Shown here: positions 32,000-58,430 of the stretch, piece by piece
Layout: each line of letters begins with the position of its first letter
Position numbering within the stretch: position 1 is the stretch's first letter
Source of the DNA: Phoronis australis
Taxonomy: Eukaryota; Phoronida; Phoronidae
Direction: 5' to 3'
Length of the DNA: 64,000 nucleotides
Assembly: GCA_002633005.1 (NCBI GenBank)
Contig: NMRA01000902.1
Span: 1-64,000, forward strand
Notes under the pieces: generated by a model
Told to the model about the DNA's origin: nothing
The model's input: the letters and a program-made list of their open reading frames with translations, nothing else
Databases searched by the model: none
Made by a program: the position numbers and the translations under genes

Positions 32000-33590
32000 G
32001 TTGTCCGGTCAAATCACAACTCATCTTGTTGTCGCATCCTTTTATGTGTACTGGCGAAACTTGGTCAAGTGACTTAATGGGGACCAATGACTGTTTAATG
32101 TTCATTAAAAGTCGTTTTCAGTAACTTATGCACCATAATCACCAGACTATAACTGTGTACCTGCGACGTGTTAACGAAATTCGCGTTTTCTAATATTTTG
32201 TTGCTTTATTGGGCTTCAGTGACCACTGTCCGAGCTACGCGATCGTGCTTATCCTTGTATAAACAGAGCAGTCTCTGATATCAGGAACGCAGAAGACACT
32301 TCAGTGTCATTCTCGATGTGGGTGGAGGGGTTGCAAGGGGATCATACGTCCCTTGCAAAAATGCTATCGTTCGGTAAGATGTCACTCAATACGCACGAGA
32401 GCTGTGCATGCCAACTTTGCCCGTTCAACACTTGCGGCTAGGGCAGTGTTGTGTGTTTATGCAACATATGTACGGCGTCAGGGTTGCAATAGAAACTGGA
32501 GGAAACAACTTGGAAAAGTTTTAATTTGAAATCTTTGAATACTACTTCTCAACTAGTGGAGGCATATTTTCATTTTAAAACAGCTCTAAGAACAGGAGCA
32601 AATTTGAGAGAAGCAGAACAAACATTTAATTTCCCTTTGGTTATTGGCAAATATAAAGTAACTGACATCAGCCATGACCTGGACTCAACAGCCTGAAACG
32701 TTGACGTAAAATGACAGGTAAAATGTTTTTACTATTATTTCGATCATGAAAAATTTAAACATTTCCAGGAACCAGTACGTGGACTATGATTTTTTCCACG
32801 AAGAAATATTTGTGGTTTTCAAATATTTGAAAAGTTGAAGATAATCATAAATTCTGCTATGGCAACCACATTAAATTTAGCGTGAAAGAAATCCAGATAG
32901 ACTTATTTTCCATGGTCTGAGCAATTTTTCAGTGGTTATTTCAATTTATTGGGTATCTTATGATCCACGCACGTGGGTTTTAGTTTGCATAATTAGTGCA
33001 GTACAGCATTTATCATAAATCGCCACCAAGTTCACATACTGTAATTAATGTCAGCGAAGAGGTGGAGTAGTAAACAGGGACATATCGGTACTATGGACAA
33101 AAACACATTTTTAGGATTATTCTTGTATAGGATAGAGATTTTGAAGTTATTAGCTTTGATCAGAGCTATGAAAAACAAAATCAGTCGCGTTTTTTGCGAT
33201 TTTATTAAAAGCGGATAGAAACCTGTGTTCCGTCAAGAAGAGAACTTTTAATTTAGCCCCTTGCTTTCTCCAGACTTTTCTCGACTGCACTTATTGTATC
33301 CAAACGTCCAATAACACTGAGCGAAGTTTTACTATGTAGGCTGCAATTCTGACTATAGAAAATTGACTGAACTTGAGAACAATCCGTGGAAACAGTATTT
33401 TCCGACACGACTCCTGAAATCAGCCCGACATTTCTGAATCGAGGCCGATGTAACAACGCGTTTTCCTACCTCCAGAACAAAAGAAATTTCTATCCGAAAC
33501 TTTCCCATTAAAACAACATTTCCATGGTACTGTTGTATTTAGCATTTCATCAGTAATCATTATGTCTTTAAAGACCCTTAGCAACCGGTG
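32000..33590. other. Intergenic stretch upstream of paralogue A
   Basis: AT-rich; presumably contains the paralogue A promoter. A 67-codon minus frame at 33253-33456 has no support. Nothing else recognised. Confidence 0.4.
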
Positions 33591-33772
33591 TTACACATTG
33601 CAAACTGCTGTTGTGGCGTGGTCGCAGACTTTAACCTTTGGGTTAACTAACAGGTTCTTGCCGCAATAAAGAAAGTATCCTCTCATTGGAGAATCTTTTA
33701 TGAAGAAGACCAGGCAAAACCAAACCATTGTAACGCACGTGTTAGTGCTTCGTCGGTTAGCACGCGACCTTA
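33591..33772 (-). pseudogene. Relic third copy of the eight-cysteine exon
   Basis: The minus strand reads in one open frame through FFIKDSPMRGY, CGKNLLVNPK and VCDHAT to VCNV and TAA, clearly related to exon 4 of paralogues A and B. The paired cysteines at the start are lost and one later Cys is Lys. No exons 1-3 lie upstream, since paralogue B begins at once. The downstream flank to about 33500 is also related to the paralogue B flank, and B's AATAAA is mutated here. It is a local duplication of the last exon only. Confidence 0.78.
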
Positions 33773-34032
33773 CTAACTCAACTAGACACGCGACTTGGCT
33801 CGGGGCTCGCGACCTTACTAGCTCAACTAGACACGCGACTTGGCTCGGAGCTCGCGACCTTACTAACTCAACTAGACACGCGACTTGGCTCGGAGCTCGC
33901 GACCTTACTAGCTCAACTAGGCACGCGACTTGGCTCGGAGCTCGACTTTACTAACTCAACTAGACACGCGACTTGGGTCGGAGCTCGCGAACTTACTAAC
34001 TCAACTAGACACACAACTTGGCTCGGGGTTCC
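33765..34032. repeat. Minisatellite, 45-bp unit, about six copies
   Basis: Units of CGACCTTACTAACTCAACTA plus GACACGCGACTTGGCTCGG repeat with rare changes; the last units are shorter. The array abuts the relic exon on one side and paralogue B's 3' flank on the other. The plus-strand open frame across it is a by-product of the 45-bp period. Confidence 0.9.
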
Positions 34033-34173
34033 TAGGGAGTTTGTCTACGCACGTAATGCGGGTTTGTTATGAAGAAAGAAGCTCCCAGTTTATGGCCAAG
34101 TCACTAGGCCCTGGCCACCCTCACAGTTACCGTAGCAATATTGCCAATTAAGACAAGTTTTCCGTGGTACTGT

Positions 34174-34179
34174 TTTATT
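34174..34179 (-). terminator. Poly(A) signal of paralogue B
   Basis: AATAAA on the minus strand, 45 nt beyond the paralogue B stop codon. Confidence 0.6.
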
Positions 34180-34223
34180 CAACAGTTCATCAGCAATGAT
34201 TGTGTTTTTGAAGAACCACACTG

Positions 34224-37200
34224 TTACACATTGCAAGCAGTAGTTGTGGCGTGGTCGCAGACACAAACTTTCGGGTTGTACTGCAAATTCTTGCCGCAAG
34301 AGTGAAGGTAGCCTCTCCCAAGGGCATCTTGTGTGAAGAAACGGCACCCCATGCCGGGGACGACGCAGTATCGGTTGTTGTGCTGTTGACAACATTCTCC
34401 AGCTGGACGAACTGAAAAATATTCAATGGATACAGCTCACGTAACGTGACACATAAGGCGTGCATGAAGAATAATAATTGCTACTTATACATTCAAAAGA
34501 TATTTATTTTTAAGAATTCCCGCCAAGAGCTGTGTCACAACAAGTTAGTTAGTTCTCAGCACGGTCTCGAAAACGAAGAAAACCGAGAAGCAGCTGCCTT
34601 GCCGGAAATGGACAACTGTGGTAAAAATGCAACAAGTACGACAACAAGTCGGTCTCCCCTTGAATTTTCCCCAAAACGAAAAGGATCAAGTAACTATCTT
34701 CAAAAGAAACAAGCTCCGCACTTATTCATTTCAGTATTTTCCCAAGACACCAGTAATTCCGGTTACTAGCTGTGACTGGTTAACTTACAGTTTGGGTTGA
34801 AAATTTTGAAGTCAGCCACTGTGCGGGAGTCCATGTCCATTTGATCGACTTCCAGAAATTGGTCGTAGACCACAGCCAGAACGCTATCTGTTGTACCAAA
34901 CTGAAACGAAAGAAAACAAGACATTTTGTAAGGGATGGGTCGATGTTCCTCTTGGAAACACATTTCTATATCAACTACGGTAAAATACTGAAACCTGGTG
35001 AGTTGCCATGTTGGGAGGTAGGTCCCGTATGGACATCCTTAACTCACAGGTATTGTGACTATTATGTTGGAAATCTTGTTAGCCAACTGAAGACGGGATA
35101 GGAGTTACTGCAACATGATCAACACTGCAATGTGCAAGAAAAATTTGCGAGCTGGACGCGATCATTGACGGGATAGTGGACCCCGCTCAGCGCTTAATCT
35201 GTTTACTATTATATGTTGGAGTTGGACGCACATTCTTTCTTTATATGTAATAATGCCCATAGGCATTTTTGCGTCCGTGCAGTTGTTTCAACACTTCGTA
35301 TAATAGACCTATATACACACCTCAACAAATTTTTGTGTTCACTCGTCCCTGTTTTTATTATTTTTTGTTTGAACAACTGACTGGTAGACAGCAGCAATAG
35401 TCTGACTAATTGACAACAACTCAGCATCGAGTTGACACACCATTCACAGTCACTAGGCCTACAACTGTTAGTAAGAAGCTGTGCTTCAGTTTAGAGATAG
35501 CACTAGGGCTCACACTGAATCATACTGCTACCACATCCTGGGAAACAAAAGCATCAATTTGTCCAAGAGCTCGGGCCTTCTCTGTAGTAGACAAACGTGG
35601 CATACTTGGAGCCAGAACACCAGATTTTCACATTTGAAGAAAGCTGCAAACTGGGCACCCCAAACACAATTTGCATAATTTCGATTCACAGCAGGAGTTC
35701 CATGCTATCATTCAGTGTCTCACAAATTGGGTGTTTACACCTGGCGTTAATCACCACCACATCACAAGTAGTGACACTGCTTGGCAAAAACAGCGAAATT
35801 TGCACTATTCACTTTGAGCCCAAGCCCTCTTTGGCAGCAAAGTTACTGAGCAGATTAAAAAGTTGTTGACAAAATGTGGTATTGTTGGAAAGAACAATGA
35901 GTGTCTGAGCTTTCCATTGGTATGCAACATGATTTGAATAGATAACCCAAAAGTAAAGAAAACACGGACGAGTGAACACAAATTTCCAGGTGTTGAGGTG
36001 TTTGGTTCTAAATGCAAATTTATACAGCCTCACCTCGATGCGTCCATTGGGTCCTGCCCATTTCACGTAGAACCGCAGTAATTTGGAGGATGGACAGTCA
36101 TTTTTATCGAAAAACGTTTTCTTGAACGTGTGGACTTTCGTATTGGGTGATCCAACACGTGTAGTAATGCGGTTGATGTCTGCGTTGTCTCCAAAAGAAA
36201 GTTCAATGACCAGTTTGGGCAGCATTAGACCTGGGTAGAGCTTGCCTATCCGCTCGCCTTTCCAAACTTTACCAAGACGAATTGTATGTCGTTGGCAGCC
36301 TGACATTGCGAATGTCACGTAGTTCACGCTTTTGAACGAATACAAGGTTTGAATGTTACCAGCGCGGCTAGTTACCCGAATCCGGTAACTCCCTTCTGCA
36401 AAGAAATAGGTTCTGTAAGGCGTTTTGTAAAACTAGAGAGCTGACAGTGAAATTGGCGGATAAGTCTGTTGACACTGGAGAGGAATGTCTGTCAAACGAA
36501 GTTGATGACGACAGGAGAAAGTTTGAGGGGACATCTATTCGCACTCCACTCAATGTTTGTCTCTGACGTTAGGAACAGGAAAACTTCGTGTACAACTCGA
36601 TACAAATAAAAGATCCTCCTTTTTTCAAAAAGAGCAACGCCCTATTTTTTGCAAACAAGTAACCTCTTCTGGCAACAGTGTATGACACTACCTATTGATA
36701 TGTTCTCTTACTCCTTGTTGTCAAATCTTTACCTGTGATTTACGTGTAATTTTGCAAATCAAACGGTGAAGAAATCGAAACCAATTTTCGGAAGTCTCAA
36801 ATAAGATCGTTGAGACAACATTCACGAGTCTGTCCATGGACAGCATTCTATTAAATCCGTGAGAGAGAATTTTTCCTATCGATTTTTTGTGTTTCTCAAT
36901 TTGAGTTTGGGATTTTCGTTGATTCTTTGCAACTGTGGACTGGAAAGAATCGTTTGTTTCACTGCTATGGTGCCTGAGACGAAAACAGTTGTTATTATTT
37001 TTCTGGCGAAACAGTACCAGCAGAGCGTTCCGTAGATGACGTTTCTTGCTTTTTTCCCAAAGCCATGGGAGTGAAAGTCGAGTGTGGTTTAGCGAGTATG
37101 CTGGGAGCTTACTAGAATATCCTATCGAAATTGTAAGTAAGGTCGGTGTAATTGTCGGTGAAGTTGGAGTGATGACTGTTTGAAAATGTTTCGCCTCGGT

Positions 37201-37513
37201 GTCTTACGATCTACGCATCGCAGCACAGCGGCTTCCAAAGAGTACCAGAATCGATTAAAAGCCGGTACATGCGCACAGACTATAATACCTCACGAGCTAG
37301 TTTTTGAACTTAGATTCATAGATTGTGACTAGATCTATCAAAGAACCTCAATGCGCGCCACTGGAATATTGAATCCCTTTGAAATACATACAAAGATACT
37401 TAAACATTTTTGCGTCTTTGGTTCTTACCATTCTTTGCTCTGATCTGCTTGGCAAAACATGCACATCCCAGGAACACCGCGAAAATCAACCTGATGCTCA
37501 TACACGCTGTCAT
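34224..37513 (-). CDS. Secreted FAMeT-like plus eight-cysteine protein, paralogue B
   Basis: Four minus-strand exons join in frame: 37513-37429, 36395-36034, 34900-34789 and 34411-34224 (747 nt, 248 aa). Exon 1 codes a signal peptide (MTACMSIRLIFAVFLGCACF); a second in-frame ATG, four codons on, could also start it. Exon 2 has VTFAMSGC, IELSFGDNADINRITTRV and FYVKWAGPNGRIE; exon 3 has AVVYDQFLEVDQMDMDS. Both parallel paralogue A. Exon 4 has Cys at 193, 194, 202, 209, 225, 236, 238 and 246, with MGCRFFTQDA and VCVCDHAT. Exon borders and phases (1, 0, 1) match paralogue A, so the pair arose by tandem gene duplication. Secretion is inferred from the signal peptide; the ligand is unknown. All eight Cys are kept, so both copies look functional. 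Confidence 0.84.
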
Positions 37514-38364
37514 CCTGCTGAGGTTTGTCTGCGCGCCCTCGTCGAAACACTACCGACAAATGACAAAATGACAATCCAGTAACCATGTTTTATAGCCACA
37601 TTTCGCTAATGCAATCACAAGCTATCATACGGGTGTCACTGACCACAACAATTTGCAGCTCATATGATGATGAGGACCCATACTCCAAACTTTTGATCAA
37701 GATTGAACTCGAAATACGACAAATTGCGGTTGTTCAATTTTCAAGTTAAGTCATTTATTTAACCAACTCTTATATTTTCCAGTTAAAGACACGTGTTTCT
37801 ACACCACAGATCACATAAGTTATACATCGTGTAGTCGTATCTCAATTATCCTTTGCTCTTTATTTTTCTTGAAGAAACACCCGTCCTCTTTAAAACTGTG
37901 CAAAGAGAGCATGGAATGAACTTCGTTTTGTTTGGAGATAAGTCTAATATAAATGGTCCATGCTTGCAGTTACTTAAAGCATTACATGAATGTGTGCCAA
38001 CAATGACTAATCGATATACTTCCAACATTATAACATCTGTTAACTATCAATGAATAATCACGAGACGTTCTGCAGTTCTTAAAAAGAGCCATAGTTTTGA
38101 AAATATGACATATCATTTCTAATTTTGAGTTAAAACATATTGTTTTTTGTAATTTATTTATCATTCACTTATTTATTTGGTAGCACATGCCTTGAAAGTG
38201 AAAAAAAAGATCAAGACCAAAAATTCATACGAATAGTTAATTTGACAATAGGCCAAGACATTCGGGATATTTTTTGCATCGAATAATGCGTTGAAGGAAA
38301 AGAGATGGTTACACGCTTAGAAGAATAAAAGAACTGAACGTTTTTTATATCCTAGTAAAGTTCA

Positions 38365-38476
38365 TTAATGCTTGCGTGGCACCGTAATGACAAACATAAG
38401 TAAACCTTTTATTGTTTTCCTTAATGCTTGCGTGGCACCGTAATGACAAACATAAGTAAACCTTTTACTGCTTTTC
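38365..38476. repeat. Direct repeat, 56-bp unit twice
   Basis: TTAATGCTTGCGTGGCACCG with its following 36 bp occurs twice in tandem, essentially identical. Confidence 0.9.
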
Positions 38477-38847
38477 AAGGACAATGAAGGGCAATCTTGT
38501 TTTTATTTTGGCTGGACTACAATTTCTTTTCGGTGTCTTCGGAAATCCACACTACGACGATTGTGTAATCCATCATTTATGGCTTAAAAATAACTTTGCT
38601 CATACGTTTTAAGAAATTAAACACTGGTCTATGCAACACTGGTCTAAGCTATCTAGAGATACTTCAAGTACTATTAGACCACATCAAACTTTGGTAAAAT
38701 GAGTTTCTGCAATATTTATCAATCTTCAAATTGGTTAAGGTTTTACAAAAACTGCTCAATCGGCAAGCGTAGCAGGGAGGGGACACAACAAGGTTTTAAC
38801 TGTCGGGGGAGATACTAGTTACGTAAGAACATAGAACAGGTGTGCGA

Positions 38848-38955
38848 TCCGAGAACCTCGCAATAAAGCAATAACACGCAAGACACCGCGCGATATGTCT
38901 GCGTGTTACAAGCGAAGCACGTGAACGCATTGGCGAGATTCCTGCGTCTGCTTTA
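38848..38955. repeat. Dispersed repeat, partner at 56040-56135
   Basis: GAGAACCTCGC ... GATATGTCTGCG ... GCGAAGCACGTGAACGC ... GCGAGATTC aligns with 56040-56135 along its length, allowing changes. The ends are roughly inverted (AGAACCTCGC / GCGAGATTC). This is probably a small mobile-element family. Confidence 0.6.
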
Positions 38956-40162
38956 ACAACGCTACACGTTTTTCGAAAGGTAATTCTGAGTCTGACCTGA
39001 GCGTGTTTTATTCAGTCACAGTTGGAAAGAATATTATTACACGTGAAAAATTGAGAGTTAACGAAATGAAGTACTATTGAAAACAGCGACAGCGCGTGTA
39101 GTGAAACTTATTTTGAAAAGCTCGCGGTTGTAAGCCCGTATTCAATTAACCGAAGTATAACAAACATGCTGACAATGGTACATGCAAAAGCATTAACATA
39201 AAATTAATTGTGGACAGAACATAGTTGACCGCCTGTATTGTTATTGTATATTAGTGATTACCAAAGGTCCGTCAAAAGTTTTAACTGTGATATTAAAATG
39301 AAATGATGTTTTCGTAAACATTGAATCGACTGACAATAAACACATCCACGTGTCGTCGTTCTACAGGTAGGTCGAGTCAAAAAGCCAACCAAATTATTCT
39401 TATGACGCGCCATTATTTTTAGAATAAATAATAGACCCAATTATTTTTTAGTTCGTCTTATTATTTATTTGAAACCGGTGATAGAAGGGATGCCTTTATT
39501 TGTACTCCAAACAAACGAATCCAGTTTTTCATTCTAAAAATAATAGAACTTTAAATTTACGTAAAACATTAAAATAACATCGGCATTAATGATCAAATCC
39601 CAATACAACGAAGGATGTGTGGTTTCCTTTTTAAACTGTGGTTGATCTTACGACATTCTAGATCTGAAAAAACGCAAACATGAAGATCTTTTTATGCGTG
39701 TTTAATAGTTAAACGAAACTGTTCAAGGGTGACGTGAAATTTAATTGTGACCAAAAATATACTTTGAATAAATCATGAGCCTGTAGCCCACGAAGGACTG
39801 GATTTTGCAGGCATTCACGTAAAATATGAAAACATGGACCATCGAAAAACAAAAAACAAAGTTGAGAGATAAATATTTATTTTTTTTCTCGTTTCTAGCA
39901 GTGAACTTTAACAATATTGTGCCCCCCCATAGGCTCGCTTTAACGAACATTATCGGTTTTACGGTAGATAAATACATTTCTGGGATTACCGTTGGATGAG
40001 ATACGTTTTTGAAAGTATTAGCTTTGACTTGAGTTACAAAATAAAAAATTCGTTGTGTTTTGTGATTTTATTACAAATCGCCAAAAATCGTCCCCCAGAC
40101 ATTCGCTGAAATCAAAGTCGGTTGCATTGCTGTATGAATACACATGGAATATTTATACTAAC

Positions 40163-40330
40163 GTGCCTGATTTAGCTCAACGACAGAGCATTCGGCAACT
40201 TCTGTAGACATAGCTGATTCGATTCCGCGCTACTGCGCATTTCTGTAAAATTACTTTTCTCGCTGAGAATATTTCTCTACTCTCGAGTGTGTGCCTCGCA
40301 GTGGAATCGGCGTCAATAGGCCGAATAATT
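40163..40330 (+). mobile_element. tRNA-derived SINE
   Basis: A pol III A-box-like stretch (TTTAGCTCAACGACAGAGCA) is followed about 30 bp later by a B box (GATTCGATTCC), as in a tRNA, and then a non-tRNA body (ATTTCTGTAAAATTACTTTT). The tRNA part cannot fold into a good acceptor stem, so it is not a functional tRNA. A second copy lies on the minus strand at 50535-50650. Confidence 0.75.
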
Positions 40331-42591
40331 TAGTGCAAAATACGTGGAAACGTTATAACATATTTTAATCTGATCTTTTCGTATAAAGCAAGATTCAAAC
40401 TCATCGAATATATTCCAGTAGGAACTAAATTTTCAAAACAATTCACCTTGAACTCCGTCAACTCGTAGTTGCCATCATTGTGGATACAGACTCGGTCAAC
40501 CTTGCACAAAGATTAAAGATTTTGTAACAACACGACGTTGTGAGTATCTGTAATATATTAAAACTATGAAACGAAACCTAGAGTTTATGAAAACATACCG
40601 AATTATAAAGTTTTGTATCCAATTTATCGTTTTAAATTCAATCGTAAAATATATTCCAATACGCGCTGCCCGTATTGAAATTCCGATACAGGAACGGCCC
40701 CTATCGGAATTTATATCTCGATTTGGGCCGGATTCCAATACGGGCTGGAACAAAACCACAAGCACTCTCATCAGATGGTCGCCTCTTTTATGTTTTTTAT
40801 AGTTTCCAGGAAGCTCACATCGTAATGCACTTGCAATAGATACCGTTCGTTTCTAAAGGATCCGAGTCCAATGCCAGAATAATTATTTTCAGGAAAATCG
40901 AGTGTTTAATCAATTTTCTGACGTATTCCATGAACTAAATACGGCATGTATCAGCACGTCACTCTTAGCAATTATTTATACTTATCACCGTTATTTTTTT
41001 AGATTCCAGTGGTTATTCATGGTAAGCGCAAAGCACATTTCGTCAGCGTATTGAATGACGTTAAAGGCAGAAAATGTCAGTTGTTTTGGATCACAGGCAC
41101 TCGAATTTCCCGATGACTCATAACCATACGTAGTGAGTGACGTCAGTCGTGATCGAGGAACAAATAAACTCAAGCGCCTGTGTTTTGGATGACGATCGAG
41201 ATGTGTCAGACAATGCGTGCACGCGCCATTTCGCTGATATGGTTTTGATGTTCTTGTTGGTAACGGAAATAGAATTTTATCACGGTAAGAAATAAATATG
41301 GTGCAGATTTTATGAGAGTAAAAAGACTAATTCATTTTTAGCCAAGTAAACACGCCAAAGCGAAGCTTTAACTGAAATTTGATTTTTGTGTATCACCGAT
41401 CACTACACACGTCATATTGAGTTATTGCATAGTCTAGTAGCTGCCTTGTTGCGTGACAATTTCAAAAGCAGAAACATAAAAAACACGGGCAACAATGATT
41501 CATTAAAAATTATTTATTACAGACTCTATCATGGTAACAAAACTATCGTAGGCACGACCAAATTGACCATTTTTAATGAGCTACTCAGTTACACGATGAC
41601 GACAACACTCTTTGGTTTTTTAGGGCTTACGCATTGATTACAAACTTAAAGTTGAGGCCTAAGTTTAAACTCCAATCGACATCCCTTGGCGGGAACGACT
41701 TTTGAGCAAGGTACACGTGTAATAGATATACAAGAGCAACAGTAGACATACACTAATTCTGCGAACAACAGATTGAGTAACAAGGCATTTATGTTTTAGA
41801 TCATATGTGTTTTATGTTTTGTCAATTGAAAGACAAGTAGTGTTGATTCATACATGTCCAAACAACTTGCTACGAGTAGACAAAAAAGTTGAGTTAAAAC
41901 AACTAATATTACCATTATTTTGGGACATATGTTTCTATTGGAAACTAAAGGTGCTATAAACTTGTGCTCGCCAAAGAAAGTAATTTTAAAGTCAGAGAAT
42001 ATACCCCAGGCTGGTCTAAACTTGTTCCTTACTTAGATGAGAAGTGGTAGACTTGGAATAAACTCATGCAGTTCGTTATTTGTTGGTCGCCACAGCATAA
42101 AACAACCTGAAATGTCAAACCAGCTTGCTGTGTTTAATCTCAACCACTAACGGAGCAAGGAAACGTTTTGACCTATTGCTTATTGGTAGTGGCGTAAATC
42201 GAAATGCATTTTTCGACGGAGAATGAATTTTAACTAGCTTAAATAAAATCTTCCGGGGAAGTAATTCAACAGTTCATGTCAATTCAAATTTCCAAGATTG
42301 CACTTCAGCCAGAATGAATCTCATAGCCTCCATTTTTTTCTTGCTGCGCCAACTCAAACGTTTTCTACTCAGTTTGAAAATTTAACAGCCCAAGGTGCTC
42401 TAACTGTTGCAGTAGTAACAATGAAAGCGGCTAATGGTGAACAAGCAATCTTTCAAACAAACCAGCTGTTGATTTAGTCCACTTAGTGTTCTGAGCTTTG
42501 TCTCAACTTGCTCCTTACTCAGCTGAGAAAAAATTGTGGTCCTGAAAATAAGTGACAGTTCATAGTTGTTCGAGACCACAAACGGCGGATA

Positions 42592-42710
42592 AAATGACAC
42601 GCCGTGACAAGTCAACTTGTAGAGTCAAGTCATGACACGCCGTGACAAGTCATTTTGTATAGCCAAGTCATGCCACACGCCGTGACAAGTCAACTCCTAG
42701 AGCCAAGTCT
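42592..42710. repeat. Tandem repeat, about 40-bp unit, three copies
   Basis: ACACGCCGTGACAAGTCA followed by a variable AACT/TTTTG-TAGAGCCAAGTCATG segment occurs three times. Confidence 0.85.
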
Positions 42711-42833
42711 CAAGTAATAACGAAATGCCAGATCTTCCCAAGCCCAGAAATCGCACGCATTTTGATTATGAAAGGATTTGAGCCATGACGGTAAGTGGTC
42801 TAAAGAAAAATTTGTTTTTGTGACTGAAGGTGA

Positions 42834-42893
42834 ATTTACAGTCCCTTTAATATGATACCGACAATTTACAGTCCCTTTAATATGATACCGACA
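42834..42893. repeat. Tandem repeat, 30-bp unit twice
   Basis: ATTTACAGTCCCTTTAATAT plus GATACCGACA is present twice without change. Confidence 0.9.
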
Positions 42894-44787
42894 AGTTCTG
42901 ATAGCACGTCCATTCACACACATCTTTTGCTTTAAGCCGACATTGTATTTTCGCGGTTTGAATGGTAAACAATGCAAGATAAAGTGACTACAGATTATAG
43001 AATTTCTAACGTACACAAAGTCATTTTCAATAAAAGTGCACCCGAATTCTTTAATGCCATCTCACCTTTTGAGTGAGCATAAACTTACGTCATGGCATAA
43101 TTTTCTATTTTGTTTAAACTCATATGTATTGTTGAGCCCTAGAAAAACATAAAAGGTACAACGCATATTGACTATTTGAACTCGGTTTCTTTTCAAAAAC
43201 ACTGGTTAGCTTGTTTTAGGTTTCTGTTAAAGGTATACTGAGCGTTGTTTAGGTAACATGACTACTACCTTGGTACATTCCATATCGCGCAATGGTGAGT
43301 TGTGAACGTTTTAAGTCAATTTTGCGAGTCACAAACATCAAAAGTAACACGTGTTATATTCCATAGTTATACTATGGTCGGAATGGCATCATTCTTCTTC
43401 CATCTTACTTTGACGTCAAGCATTTTTGACCCTCCAACAAATCGCTTAATACAATTTTTTAAAATTGCTTTCCTTAATTCAAGTTTTCACGGGTGAAAAG
43501 CTGTAGTAATTGTTGAAGATGAAATTCTTACAAAATGTCAGCTACCAATAGTTACACGTCTATTCAATGCCTTAACAGTTCGTAGCGACAAGCACGCGTG
43601 AATTAATTTGACAGGTATATAGCTACTAACCAAAGAGACTGAATAATCATTGGAAATCTAAGCTGATGAAACTTCGAAGAATGGTTCAGCTTTACGTGCT
43701 TGTACAATCTTCAACTCTCACCAAGTCAATTAGTGTCATTGCCTGAGTCTAAATGAACACAATGTCTGTTAGATAACGTCATCACAAAAACACATTGTCA
43801 ATAACTTAATTTCCACATGGATGGACGGAATGTATGTTCGTATCGTATACAAAAACGATGTATCCAGTGATCGTTAAAGAAGTAAAAACATTAAGGTGAA
43901 TACATGGATATTTGGATCCATGTCATACGCTGGACAACAAAAATATAGAATGCTCCTAACACCACCAAGTGACGACTCGGTTTAACGAGTTTGTCGCCTA
44001 AGACTGTTCAGCTGAAGGAGTTGTGACACAGCAGGTGAGTTCAGACACGTGCATTCAGATCACGAGAGCCAGTCGAAGGATCCGTTTACAACAAACGCTT
44101 GAAAAATCTGGAGTTCAGTCACAAGCGCTACTGCCACATTTCGGATAAATTGGTGTTCGTGTAAACTGGTGTTCTATTACTATACTTAGTATAATATCAT
44201 TGTCATGACTTGTGTTGGATGTCTATTCATTTCCCTTGGATGCCTTTTATAATGTGGACCACAACACATCATCTTAGTTGGATAAACATAAACAAAGCGT
44301 GAACCTGACACTTACGGCACGAGCATTGCGAGTTCTTGTAGCAGTCAAAAGTGTTTCACAAACACGCCCAACTGAGTCGTCACAGGGCGACGCGAATGGC
44401 GTTCCATACACTGATGATAAAGCTTAATACCAAAATTATGTCTCCGCTGTTATTATAAATGCGGTATAAGTCTAATAGTATCAAAATGGGCTACACTCTG
44501 GCAAGGCAAAATTCGTCAGTGTTGGAATGAAGTTATACAGATCCAAATATAGACGATGAACGTGATCATTTATGTAGGTGAAGCACCTTAATACGCATTT
44601 ATAAATCATGAAAGCTCACTAAAATATTTTCCCCACTTTGCAGAGCCACACGGCTCCTGCTACTGGGGAAGGCATATTACAGTGAGTTCAGGAATGTTTT
44701 GATTTATGTTTTGCCCATTAAATCCAACACATAGACAGCATTTACTTGTATAAAGAACAGAAAATCCAGGCAAAGAACTGCCACAGT

Positions 44788-57985
<13,198 letters not shown>

Positions 57986-58330
57986 CTGCAAGAAACAGTT
58001 GTGGTGAGAACGGTTCACTAAACACACATTGCAGAAACCTTTTAATTTTGAAACTTTCGAAAAAATAAGAAAATCAAAAATCAATGTAAAAATCAATTAA
58101 TGAACGAATGCGTTTACGAATAGTATGTGCTTGCGTTAACATTCGTGTTTTAATCTCTAACTTAATGGGGGAACACTAACCTAATTGGACAATTTAATTA
58201 CCAAAATGTCATTAAGATTGACATCAATGTGTTTACTATGATATTAAAATTTTCATTATATAAATCATTATTAGAAATGTTAACATTATTGACACCATTG
58301 CTAAGATAGTCTTATTAAAATGAAATACTT

Positions 58331-58387
58331 GTTGTTATTACTATCATTATTAGTATTATTATTATTATCATTATTAGTATTATTATA

Positions 58388-58424
<37 letters not shown>

Positions 58425-58430
58425 CTCTTA
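58331..58430. repeat. (ATT/ATC)n microsatellite
   Basis: Trinucleotide ATT and ATC repeats with interruptions. Confidence 0.95.

Larger units (their letters stand above)
37514..44787. other. Intergenic stretch between paralogue B and RFX6
   Basis: About 7 kb with no supported exon. It holds a direct repeat at 38365-38476, one of a pair of dispersed repeats at 38848-38955, a tRNA-derived SINE at 40163-40330, and small tandem repeats at 42592-42710 and 42834-42893. The rest is AT-rich unique sequence. Confidence 0.5.

Noticed and set aside
33700-33954. 84-codon plus frame with repeated RDLTNSTRHATWLGA
   Set aside because: Coded by the 45-bp minisatellite; a repeat period divisible by three gives an open frame by chance.
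40163-40240. Functional tRNA gene
   Set aside because: A and B boxes are present but the acceptor and anticodon stems do not pair, and a second degenerate copy shares the non-tRNA tail, so it is a SINE.
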